NCBI GenBank assembly: GCA_963790775.1
Contig: CAWBPR010000001.1
Span: 82,703 to 146,702, forward strand
Length of the DNA stretch: 64,000 nt
Direction: 5' to 3'
From: JASJBU01 sp963790775
GTDB lineage: Bacteria > Pseudomonadota > Gammaproteobacteria > Chromatiales > Chromatiaceae
The stretch's first letter is position 1. The number at the start of each line of letters is the position of its first letter. This document shows positions 56,093 to 64,000 of the stretch, piece by piece. Below the pieces are notes generated by a model. It saw only the letters and a program-made list of their open reading frames with translations, made no database searches and was not told the DNA's origin. The position numbers and the translations under genes were made by a program.

Positions 56093-56106
56093 CAGGGAGG
56101 CATTAG

Positions 56107-58586
56107 ATGAAGATCAACACCCTGAGCCTGACCAGTAAATTCAACTTTCTCTCAATCCTGCTGGTCCTTCTGACATCGATCGCCATCGCTACGTTTGTTG
56201 CACGACATGAGTTGAATGCCAGTCTTATGCAGCTGAACGATCATGGCAGGAAGATTGCCGAGGTTGCAGCACAACTCAGTGAGTATGGGATCTACACAGA
56301 AGACCTGGAGAACCTCAACCAGATAGCCGAGGGTATTCTCAGTGAAGAGACGGTCTACGTCGCGTTCCTGAGAGACGATGCACAGCCTATCCTGGAGAGA
56401 TCCTTCATAACCGGCTTTGCGCCACCCCGGATAAACAAAAACCCTTACGCTGACGGCTCACATAACGCCAGTGTGGCGATCAGTGAATTTAGCGCCGCTT
56501 CGGACCAGACAGCCTACCTGGATATCCTCACGCCTGTTGCCAGTCAGCAGCCGGTAAACCTGGGGGGATCGAGCTGAATCTGGAGCCTGAAGTCAGGACA
56601 CCGGAGGTTATCGGCTTTGTACGACTGATCATCAGTCAGCAACCCATGCGTATCCGGCTTGATCAGGCCCTGATGTCGATCCTCATCGTCACCTGCCTGA
56701 TCATTCTGGTGGCGGTGTTGCTGACCATTCTCCTGACACGTCGGATCATTGCACCCCTGACCTCCCTGGTACAGGCAACGGAAGAGATATCCGAGGGAAG
56801 GCTGGACCACCGTCTTGAGGTCAAGACAAAGGATGAACTGAGCCAGCTGGCGCATAGTTTCAATCGCATGCTCGAGCATCTACAAATCTCACGGGAGAGA
56901 GAAGAGAAATACCAAGACTCCCTGGAGCGGGAGGTGGAAGAGCGAACGGTGGAATTGGTCACAGCAAAGGAGGCAGCGGAGGCTGCCAGTAAGGCGAAAA
57001 GCGAATTTCTCGCCACCATGAGTCATGAAATACGCACCCCCATGAACGGCGTGCTGGGAATGACTGAACTACTGTTAGGCACCGATTTGCAGGTCAATCA
57101 GAAACGCTTCGCCGAAACCATCCAGAATTCAGGTGACGCACTGATGGTGATCATCAATGACATTCTGGATTTCTCAAAAATCGAAGCCGGCAAGATGGCC
57201 CTGGATTACCATGACCTGGATCTACCTCAACTGGTGGAGGAAACGGCAAGCCTGCTTGCTGATCAGGCGCATTCCAAGGGACTGGATTTGAACGTTGATA
57301 TCCCGCTTGATATTCCAAAAATTTATCAAGGCGATGCCATGCGCATCCGGCAGATTCTGCTGAACCTGCTGGGAAATGCCATCAAATTCACTCACGAAGG
57401 TGAGATTGTCATCCGGCTGACACGAACCGGGCAGCAGGACCAGCAGACTGATTTCCGCTTCGAGGTTGAAGATACCGGCATCGGCATGACGCCCGGGTCC
57501 CAGAAGCAAATATTTGATGCGTTTACCCAGGCAGACGGCTCGACTACCCGACAATACGGCGGAACCGGCCTGGGACTGGCAATTTCCCGGCATCTGGTGG
57601 CGCTAATGGGTGGCGAGATGGGTCTGCACAGTGAAGTGAATAAAGGTTCCTGCTTCTGGTTTACCCTGCCATTGCAGCAGCAGTTAAACCTAACCGAAAA
57701 GCCGTTAGCGTCGCACTGCGATTTGACCGGGCTGCGGGTCTTAATCGTCGATGATAATGCCACCAACCGGGAGATTCTGCGCAATATAGCCAAGACCTGG
57801 AAGATGGAAAGCGATCAGGTGGAAGGGGGCAAGCAGGCGCTGGAGCTGCTGCGGCGTGCCGATGGCAACAATAAACCCTATCAACTTGCACTTCTGGACT
57901 GGCACATGCCGGAAATGGATGGCATGAAACTGGCGCAGCTCATCCGTGCCGAGCCCGGATACCAGAGCATGCGGCTTGTCATGCTCAGTTCCGGGGGAGT
58001 GGGCGATGAGCAGGCGCAGGCTGCGAAGGTTGGCATCGATCGTTACCTCAATAAGCCGGTGCGACAGTCTGAACTCTTCGATTGCCTGAATGAGTTGGTG
58101 GAGACGCCAACTTCCCACAAGCCCTGCTTCAAAGATCCACAACCGGAGGCGACCCCCGCCGACTTCAACGCTCACATCCTGCTGGCTGAAGACAATACGG
58201 TCAATCAAGTTGTGGCTCAGGAGATACTCGATGTTCTCGGTTGCCAGTCCACTACGGTTGAAAACGGACTTGAAGCGGTAGAAGCAGTTTCAAATGAGAA
58301 ATATGATCTACTGTTGATGGATTGCCAAATGCCGGAACTGGATGGTTATAAGGCCACCCAATCCATACGCGTACGCGAGCAACAGAATGGCGGACAGCGA
58401 ATTCCTATCATTGCACTCACGGCCAACGCGCTCGAGGGTGATCGTGAAAAGGCGCTGGCTGCCGGTATGGATGACTATCTGAGTAAACCCTTCACATTGG
58501 AGCAACTGAGTACCACGCTGTCGCGTTGGCTGCCCAATGTACCACAAGATAAAAGAACAGATGAGTCTGATCGCGCAGCCAGATAA
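56107..58586 (+). CDS. Hybrid sensor histidine kinase, frame broken at a G6 run
   Basis: Joined across a break near 56567, this is a protein of about 826 residues. The N-terminal part has a membrane anchor (FLSILLVLLTSIAIATFV), a periplasmic sensing region of about 150 residues, a second membrane helix and a HAMP domain. A coiled coil and the kinase core follow: H-box FLATMSHEIRTPMNG, N-box LLNLLGNAIKFTHEG, G-boxes. Two receiver domains end the protein (VLIVDDNATNREI, LLAEDNTVNQVVA); both have a phosphoacceptor Asp. The first 156 residues lie in one frame and the rest in the +1 frame; CTGGGGGG near 56560 needs one more G. It follows the binding-protein gene by 14 bases. The output partner is unknown. 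Confidence 0.88.
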
Positions 58587-58972
58587 AAATTGCGGGTGGC
58601 TTCATCGATCGTGAACAACTTGCCTGGTTACACACTACGTGGCTTGAATAAATATTTCTTACTCACTTAATCCTTCCAGAAACATCATAGTCATGACAAG
58701 CATGGAATTGAGCGCTGGCTGATAGCTGATTTGTGGTGCCCAGTTTAATTCTTATCCTTTCTCCCGACTCTCGCGATTATGAGTGAAGGGCATCTTTGAA
58801 GCCTTCACTTTTGCGAGTGTTTTCCCCTGAAATACTCGACCAGACTATTGAATCTCATTAAATAACAAGGCGTTATGGATGTGGCATGGATGCTGCTGAA
58901 GATGAGGTTATGTATGGGGCGGGTGATCCATCGGGTATCAACATAACAACAATGTGATGAGGAGGGGATGAG
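58587..58972. other. Intergenic region after the hybrid kinase
   Basis: About 385 bases without a recognisable gene or terminator. A GAGGAGGGG ribosome site at about 58960 serves the next gene. Confidence 0.3.
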
Positions 58973-59413
58973 ATGAATGTCAAACGAACCTTGTTGGCCG
59001 TACTGCTTGCGGGTTTTGCCCATGGGGCAATGGCCGCATGTCCGGCGGACGGCGCAACACCGATCAATATCGGGCCAACCAACCCGGTTAACGGCTTTCC
59101 GGAATATGTGCTCGATTCGGAAGGCACGGCCCTGCAGATCTGTCTGGATGAGGTGGCCAGTGACGGCTCACCGGTTGCCTGTCTGTTCGACCCGCCAGAC
59201 CTCGATCCCAACAGCTTTTCGGCGCAGATCGGCTTTGGCGCCGAGGGCTTCTGGTGGCTGGCGGAAACGGGCATAGATACGCTGCGGTTGCCGGCACTCA
59301 TAGTTCAGGCCGTGGAAGCGGTTTTTGTGTCTGAAGTGCCGGTGGATGGCGATCAGTTTCCGTTTACCCGCTTGCGTATCCGGATCGACGTGCCGGAGCC
59401 TGGACTCTGCTGA
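58973..59413 (+). CDS. Secreted protein fragment of unknown family, truncated
   Basis: The frame encodes a signal peptide (MNVKRTLLAVLLAGFAHGAM) and a mature part with four Cys. It ends at RLRIRIDVPEPGLC*. In relatives that I recall with a similar RLRIRIDVP segment, the sequence continues for a long way into a bacterial large exported domain, so this looks like an N-terminal piece cut off by a deletion or frameshift. The following frame reads as a different, PEP-CTERM-type protein. GAGGAGGGG lies about eight bases upstream of the ATG at 58973. Confidence 0.5.
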   Translation: MNVKRTLLAVLLAGFAHGAMAACPADGATPINIGPTNPVNGFPEYVLDSEGTALQICLDEVASDGSPVACLFDPPDLDPNSFSAQIGFGAEGFWWLAETGIDTLRLPALIVQAVEAVFVSEVPVDGDQFPFTRLRIRIDVPEPGLC

Positions 59414-59980
59414 TGTGACGCCATCCAGTCCTGGGAGTGATGCATTCGGTGATGCCGGCTTTTTCAGCACCCCGGATGGATTTTCTGCGTATGCGCATGC
59501 TGACGGCATTGCTGTTCCCAGTGGTGCCGGTGGAGACACTACGGTTGTGGAATCCTTTGGTGAAGCCTATGCCTTTATGGATGTGGAATTCTTCAACGGG
59601 GGAGCAGACACATTGACGGTGTATTTCTTCATCGACTATTTATGGGATTGGAGTTTAGGCGTTGATTCTGAAGCCTTGGAGTTTGCCGGTCTTGATCTCT
59701 TCCTGGAACTCGAGATTGATGGTGTGTTTACCACTCTGGTGGATATATCGACCTTTGCCGCACCCGGGGGAGTGATTTCGGCGGTGGCTTGGAGCTGTTT
59801 TCCATCGATCTCGACCCTTATGGATTTTCAACGATTTCCATGGATCTGATCGCCAGTGGCAGTGCTGATTCCACCGTGCCTGTATCCGTGCCGGAACCGG
59901 CTCCCCTCGCTCTGATGATACTTGGCCTGGCGGCTTTTGGCATGCGCCGGGGCCAAAGACTGGAGCCAGTTACAGCCTAG
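59397..59980 (+). pseudogene. PEP-CTERM sorting-domain protein, fused to the preceding gene and frameshifted
   Basis: From about 59397 another frame reads ADVTPSSPGSDAFGDAGFFS and continues through a beta-rich domain to GLDLFLELEIDGVF. At about 59770 a missing G in a GGGGG run shifts the frame, after which the protein reads LELFSIDLDPYGFSTISMDL and ends in VPEPAPLALMILGLAAFGMR. The last segment is a PEP-CTERM anchor (VPEP, hydrophobic helix, basic tail), recognised by exosortase. No start codon of its own is evident, so it appears fused by deletion to the preceding secreted gene. Confidence 0.65.
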
Positions 59981-60000
59981 GGCTCAGATAAGTTGTACTA

Positions 60001-60020
60001 ACCCCGGCAATGCCGGGGGT
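60001..60020 (+). terminator. GC hairpin after the PEP-CTERM gene, without U-tract
   Basis: CCCCGGCA (60002-60009) pairs with TGCCGGGG (60011-60018) around a one-base loop in this reading, which in practice would open to a slightly larger loop. The hairpin lies 20 bases after the stop at 59980 and before the convergent cytochrome P460 gene. No T-run follows on either strand, so it may only block or stabilise the transcript. Confidence 0.4.
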
Positions 60021-60059
60021 AAGTGGATTCAACTCTTGAATAGTTAAAACCGGTCGCGG

Positions 60060-60581
60060 TTACGGTTTCGAAACAGCAGGAAAAAAGGCCGGTGTGGTAA
60101 ATACCCAGTTCCGGTCTTTTACCGGTGTATGGCAAGTGATGCACTCCTGGCTGAAGTCGGCATCCTTTCCGTATGGCTTCTGATCTTTTCCCACCCAGCG
60201 GGCCCAGCCCCAGCCGGTGCCGTTGGCGGCATATTTCTCCGTATCCCGAAACATGAACTCGGCGTGAACAAACTCATCCGGCGCAATGGCAGTCGGCCAG
60301 AATTCCTCCGCGACTTCCTTCCACACCACCTTGGCTAGCACTGATCCATCGGGCCAGGGATTGGTTTGACCCTCCCGCGCCGCCTGTATGGCCACATCAT
60401 TGCCAAGAATTGCGCGCATCGAATGATTGTCGGTGCGGTGGGAGAGGGAGATGACACGCCAATTCGGGTAGTCGGATGGGAACTCGATGCCGTTGGGTGC
60501 AGCTGGAACAGATTCAGCTGTGGTGACCGTTGTAAATAAGCCAAGCAAGAAAAACAGAACAGGTTTAAAGGATGGTTTCAT
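60060..60581 (-). CDS. Cytochrome P460 family protein
   Basis: A periplasmic heme protein of 173 residues with a Sec signal peptide (cleavage likely after TTAES near residue 24). The heme-binding CxxCH is CITCH at 147-151. The fold pattern YPNWRVISLSHRTDNHSMRA and VLAKVVWKEV match the P460 group, which oxidises hydroxylamine or detoxifies NO-related compounds through an unusual lysine-heme cross-link in characterised members. Whether that cross-link Lys exists here cannot be told without alignment. It is solitary and convergent with the PEP-CTERM gene. Confidence 0.88.
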   Translation of the reverse strand: MKPSFKPVLFFLLGLFTTVTTAESVPAAPNGIEFPSDYPNWRVISLSHRTDNHSMRAILGNDVAIQAAREGQTNPWPDGSVLAKVVWKEVAEEFWPTAIAPDEFVHAEFMFRDTEKYAANGTGWGWARWVGKDQKPYGKDADFSQECITCHTPVKDRNWVFTTPAFFPAVSKP

Positions 60582-60949
60582 CGATGAGCCTCCAGTGCAA
60601 TCAAGTTAATCTCTTAATATACAGCCGAAGAGAAGAATTATTCCCATGGTTGCACAGAGGTACTGAGTCAAAGAATCAAGCGGTCAGAGGTCAGTCGAAT
60701 CTCCAACTAAGATACTCCATGCAATTTGTGTTCTATTTATAACGAATGGTTTCAGCGTTAAATAGTATCGGATCAAACAGAGATTAAACCTATGCAATCA
60801 AATGATTAAAGTTATCACCTTATTGCTCATACTATGTCTCTGATATGAATGTGTTACCTTTGATACTAAGTACACAGAATCGGATGGAATCATTGCCGGC
60901 ACCGTAATTGCCATTCATGAAAATGGTGGATTCGATACCGTTCATCCGA

Positions 60950-61110
60950 TCTGATACCGAATCTCTGGGCTAAGCCAGGTGAGGTGTCGGATGATGGTGT
61001 TGACAATGACGGTAATGGCTGGACAGACAATACCCTCGGTTGGGATGTTCAGGGTTGCACGGCAGCTACGTCGCCCGGCTGTGGTGACAACATGTACCTG
61101 GATAAGCATA
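60950..61110 (+). pseudogene. Short remnant resembling a subtilase-type protease
   Basis: The frame around 60970-61100 reads LWAKPGEVSDDGVDNDGNGW and then TDNTLGWDVQGC, which resembles the NPGE...DDDGNGYVDD...GWD block that precedes the catalytic His in many secreted S8 proteases. Nothing before or after fits a complete protease, so this is a short remnant. The surrounding 60582-61470 region holds no intact gene. Confidence 0.45.
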
Positions 61111-61470
61111 TGCCGCATCTAGAGTCCAATACGAGGCGACATGAAAGCCTATTGACAACTCGAAAAGCTGCTCAAACTCAGGCAGTAGCATCCGTTTTCC
61201 GCTGCATGGCACTGATTAAGTGCCGTGTGGTGGGCTAGGCTAAAGACCAAGAAACCAGTCAGAAGCCAACATGTTGGCCAGTTTCAGCTTTTTCTCGTGA
61301 GTAAAGCCAGTCAATAACCTAGCCCTACTCTGGACCAAATGTCGTTCTATGACTGGGTATTTGGCCAGCATGGACCTGCTCAAGGTTCGTGAAAGTAATC
61401 CTGGACTGGTTATGCTGAAATAGAAAGTGATTGCTGGTTGTGACAGTAACTTATTGTTTTTATAAAAGTA
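61111..61470. other. Gene-free stretch with one perfect palindrome
   Basis: No gene is visible. The only clear structure is the 14-bp palindrome GCCAACATGTTGGC at 61265-61278, which could bind a regulator but has no obvious target. The tRNA-Lys gene follows. Confidence 0.3.
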
Positions 61471-61546
61471 TGGTGGGTCGTGCAGGGATCGAACCTGCGA
61501 CCACCTGATTAAAAGTCAGATGCTCTACCAACTGAGCTAACGACCC
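61471..61546 (-). tRNA. tRNA-Lys (anticodon UUU)
   Basis: The minus strand reads GGGTCGTTAGCTCAGTTGG and folds as a complete cloverleaf of 76 nt: acceptor GGGTCG pairing with CGACCC, D-arm AGCTC, anticodon arm with loop CTTTTAA (anticodon TTT at 61513-61511), T-arm with GGTTCGATCC, and an encoded CCA end. The anticodon reads AAA and AAG lysine codons. Confidence 0.97.
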
Positions 61547-61770
61547 AGAAAATGCAGTTCTCCACGAGCCCTGTTAAGCCAGCCATGTTTCATGGGCCTG
61601 CCGCATTTTGGAAGGCGGATAATACATTAGTTTTATGTTGGAGTGAAGCCTCAAAGCTTTTGGAGATGAGACAGCTTAAATATGGGTGGGATTTTCAATT
61701 TTTGTAGAATCTTGATGAAATTTCACTGGCCTAGGTTTTCGAATAATCAGTTTTTATGTCAAAGGTTCCG

Positions 61771-62004
61771 TCACTCATGGTAATGCGTATGCCGGGAAGC
61801 TTTTTTGCCTCCTTGCTCGTCTTCATCGCCCAACTTCCTCAGGTGGCTTCTAAACCCATGCATTGGAGGACTATAATTTCCACCTTCGTAGATGTGATTC
61901 GTAACCTCTCTAAGCGCTATCATGATGACAACCGCGACGGAAATACCAATCACCATGGCTATAAAAAAAGCAATTAAAAAACCCAAAAGCATGTTCATTA
62001 GCAA
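61771..62004 (-). CDS. Small single-span membrane protein, hypothetical
   Basis: A 77-residue frame with one long hydrophobic helix (GFLIAFFIAMVIGISVAVVI) followed by a charged cytoplasmic or periplasmic part (GGNYSPPMHGFRSHLRKLGD, then EDEQGGKKASRHTHYHE). The helix and polar-tail layout looks like a real small membrane protein. No homologue is recognised. An overlapping plus-strand frame (61756-61977) has no such pattern and was rejected. Confidence 0.4.
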   Translation of the reverse strand: MLMNMLLGFLIAFFIAMVIGISVAVVIMIALREVTNHIYEGGNYSPPMHGFRSHLRKLGDEDEQGGKKASRHTHYHE

Positions 62005-62601
62005 TCCGTACGCGATTTGAACGGAGATTCATCCGACCATATGAGAAAAAATCAAGCTATATAGCCCTGAGCCATCAGGCTACAAACACAAATGGATTTC
62101 ACCAGTGCTTCTGAGTAGCGGATTTTCTGGGAAATTATAACGTTATGGTTTTCTTAGGAAAATGTTAGGGCTTTTGTGCTGCGTAGCAGCAAGCCTTTCT
62201 ACGCCTTCCCTATTATTCAAGAGAAATACGTTCCCAATACATCCGTCGTTAGCTCGTGCCCGAAAACTATACAGTATCCTAACCTTTTGAGGTAGTGGTG
62301 TTTTATCAATGATGCGATACCAAATATAAATTATGTCTATACTGGATATACCTGAATCAGTTACCCAACTTTCTTCCCTGACAACCAGCATTTAGATGCG
62401 GATTTTGTGTAAGGAGTTGGAATAACTATTTGCATGAATGCACATTTGTGAACCTATTCATTTTGTTCGATGTTTAATCGGATATCATGGCTGTAATTAC
62501 AAGATCAAGTAGCAGCTTTATTTAAATAGTTGAATACAAATGCGGGAAGTTAAGGGCATTCACTGATCAGCACTACTACGATTTCTCATCGAGATACGAT
62601 C
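62005..62601. other. AT-rich intergenic stretch before the PilZ gene
   Basis: About 600 bases of lower GC than the rest of the window with no convincing gene. An 82-codon minus-strand frame (62143-62391) lacks a ribosome site and any family match. Confidence 0.3.
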
Positions 62602-62991
62602 ATGCAGCCAAGAAAATACACACGTTTTCCCACAGACATTCCGATCAAGTTCTCTTCCGGAAACATGATCGGTGAACATCAGGTTTGTCTGCAGAACGCA
62701 GGTAGGGGTGGCCTCTGTTTGAGAGGGGCAGGCTGGTTAGAACCCGGTACGATCATCAACATCTGTATCCCATTCTCTGACGAACCCTGCAAAACCAGTG
62801 GCAGAATAGCCTGGTGTCAACCGGGGCAGAGGGGACGTTATCTGGTGGGCATTCAGTTCGAAGATGTGGTTAATCAGTCTGCCATAGAGGAAATAACCCT
62901 CATTGAACGTTTCAAGGATAAGCAGTGTGAAGAGAGAGGGATCCGAATGACCAGTGAGGAAGCGGCAAAAGAGCTGGGCGTGATCACTTAA
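62602..62991 (+). CDS. PilZ-domain protein, probable c-di-GMP receptor
   Basis: A 129-residue protein. The N-terminal RxxxR (R4 and R8 in QPRKYTRFPT) and the later NAGRGGLCL, a variant of the N/DxSxxG motif, make a c-di-GMP-binding PilZ barrel likely; Ala replaces the usual Ser. The rest, WCQPGQRGRYLVGIQFED and a C-terminal helix EEAAKELGVIT, is also typical. It is solitary. The target of the receptor cannot be read from context. Confidence 0.87.
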   Translation: MQPRKYTRFPTDIPIKFSSGNMIGEHQVCLQNAGRGGLCLRGAGWLEPGTIINICIPFSDEPCKTSGRIAWCQPGQRGRYLVGIQFEDVVNQSAIEEITLIERFKDKQCEERGIRMTSEEAAKELGVIT

Positions 62992-63084
62992 AATACGCAG
63001 TGAAGCCGGTCTTTTCGGGCTACATTGGAAGTTAGTTGTCAGCTTGGATAGCAGTGGCTATGTATTTGCTTGAATTGGCTGACG

Positions 63085-64000
63085 CTAATGTCCTGCATAG
63101 AGTAAATCAATCCTATCTTTGTAATGTTCGAGAATTCGCGAGCGTCGAATTTTCATGGTTGGTGTCATCAGACCATTTTCAATGGTCCAGGGTTCATTGA
63201 CAATTGAAATACGACGGATTTTCGCATAGCCTGGAAAAGTGTCCAGTTGTTGTGAAATCCGCTTGATCAACCTTAGCTCCAACGCTTCGCTGATATCACG
63301 GGGATCGATGGAATAATCGCTCACAGGCCTTAGGATTAAGCATCAAAAGTGCTGACAGATAGGGACGCCCTTCACCGATGACAATTACCTGATCGAACAG
63401 ACTGTCCAATGCAATGCACATCTCCATGTCGGCTGGCGGTACCTTTTCACCATTTGCCAATACGATGATCTCTTTGATCCGGCCAGTGATAAAATATATG
63501 GCCATCCTCAATTCTGACTTTATCACCGGTATGTAACCATCCTTCACCGTCAATAATCTCAGTCGTGGCGCTGGGATTGTTCCAGTAACCCAACATTACA
63601 CTGGGACTGCGGCACAGTAACTTGTCATCGGCGCCAATTTTAGTCTCGATTCCCGGCAGATTGACGCCTACGCTGGCGGGTAGATTGTTTTTAATCGGAT
63701 TTGCGGAGATGATCGGGCTGGTCTCGGTCAGGCCATAACCCTGTAATATGGGGATGCCCAGCCCAATGAATACTTTTGCGATGTCCGGGGTGAGGGGCGC
63801 ACCGCCTGGAAACGGGCCTATTGTTACCGCCTTGAAGTTTCTGTTGGATCTTACTTGCGACAAGCCTGTTCAGTGGCGGCCAGGCCAGTTGTTTTGCTGA
63901 CCAACCTCTGCGTCCCTGTTGCTGTTCAAAGCATTGCCAGCCGGCGGTATCTATCGCCGCATTAAAGATTTTTCGGGCCAGCCCCGAATCATGTTCCAGT
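63085..64000 (-). pseudogene. Long-chain acyl-CoA synthetase (AMP-binding), C-terminal half, three frameshifts
   Basis: The gene enters from the right edge in a frame reading LARKIFNAAIDTAGWQC and ends at 63085. It encodes the C-terminal half of a FadD-type AMP-forming ligase: LQGYGLTETSPIISANP, EGWLHTGDKVRIEDGHI, TGRIKEIIVLANGEKVPP, and TPTMKIRRSRI with the adenylation lysine. These pieces lie in different frames: breaks near 63855, 63500 (TTTT for TTT) and 63325. Either the gene is inactive or this end of the sequence is inaccurate. It would activate fatty acids for degradation or lipid synthesis. Confidence 0.75.

Noticed and set aside
62143..62391. 82-codon minus-strand frame in the AT-rich stretch
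   Set aside because: No ribosome site, no domain, and no codon bias like neighbouring genes.
1..64000. CRISPR arrays, IS elements or prophage
   Set aside because: No regularly spaced repeats, transposase or phage genes are readable in the window.

Overview
The window looks like chromosomal DNA of a free-living or symbiotic gammaproteobacterium, most likely a chemoautotrophic sulfur oxidiser of the Chromatiales/Sedimenticola type. This is an inference. It rests on a DUF2309 (DabA) plus NuoM-like (DabB) bicarbonate-uptake pair, on the gammaproteobacterial gene orders rnm-yciO-(S2P)-trpS-scpA-scpB-rluB, prfB-lysS and gyrA-serC-serA-pheA-hisC-tyrA, and on a moderate GC content. One 76-nt tRNA-Lys (UUU) gene is present. 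I see no rRNA, CRISPR array, intact insertion sequence or prophage.

Layout. 0-3 kb: dabB-dabA on the minus strand, cut by the window edge. 3.5-5.6 kb: a REC-PAS-GGDEF-EAL protein for c-di-GMP turnover, then riboflavin synthase. 6.8-9.8 kb: a long DUF349 coiled-coil protein facing a minus-strand group (parvulin lipoprotein, yciI, yciB, a conserved hypothetical gene) across a bidirectional terminator. 12.8-20.6 kb: a compact plus-strand cluster with rnm, yciO, an S2P protease, trpS, scpA, scpB, rluB, an HhH-GPD glycosylase and a VanZ-like protein. 20.7-22.5 kb: a lower-GC patch of remnants and orphan genes. 22.5-23.6 kb: a solitary ilvC with foreign-looking codon use and its own terminator. 24-28 kb: an epimerase/TetR pair and an ABC exporter. 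28-34 kb: a minus-strand stretch in which almost every gene is frameshifted (degenerate GGDEF/EAL regulator, sirB2-like, trmO, SDR, GT2). 34-39 kb: a KefB-like antiporter, lysS, and prfB with its classical +1 frameshift site. 39-49.6 kb: a sigma-like orphan gene, mtnA, gyrA and the serine/aromatic/histidine genes. 49.7-52.5 kb: a SET-domain protein, a PAP2 phosphatase, a membrane protein and a GDT1-type cation transporter. 53-58.6 kb: TonB-dependent receptor, PF04392 binding protein and hybrid histidine kinase, a plausible signalling operon. 59-60.6 kb: a broken PEP-CTERM locus and cytochrome P460. 61.5-64 kb: tRNA-Lys, a PilZ protein and a broken acyl-CoA ligase cut by the right edge.

How the genes work together. 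The aromatic operon carries chorismate to phenylpyruvate and 4-hydroxyphenylpyruvate and shares amino-acid-synthesis steps with serC, serA and hisC. ScpA and ScpB build the condensin complex. prfB and lysS serve translation. The REC-PAS-GGDEF-EAL protein, the degenerate REC-GGDEF-EAL protein and the PilZ protein belong to c-di-GMP signalling.

Caveat. I count at least 17 single-base reading-frame breaks, several in or beside short homopolymers (C7 in scpA, G6 in the kinase, G5 in the PEP-CTERM gene, T4 in the ligase), and they are clustered at 26.8-34 kb and 63-64 kb. Many of the affected genes are normally conserved (scpA, serC, trmO), so uncorrected sequencing indels are at least as likely as real gene decay. 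Each case is marked.
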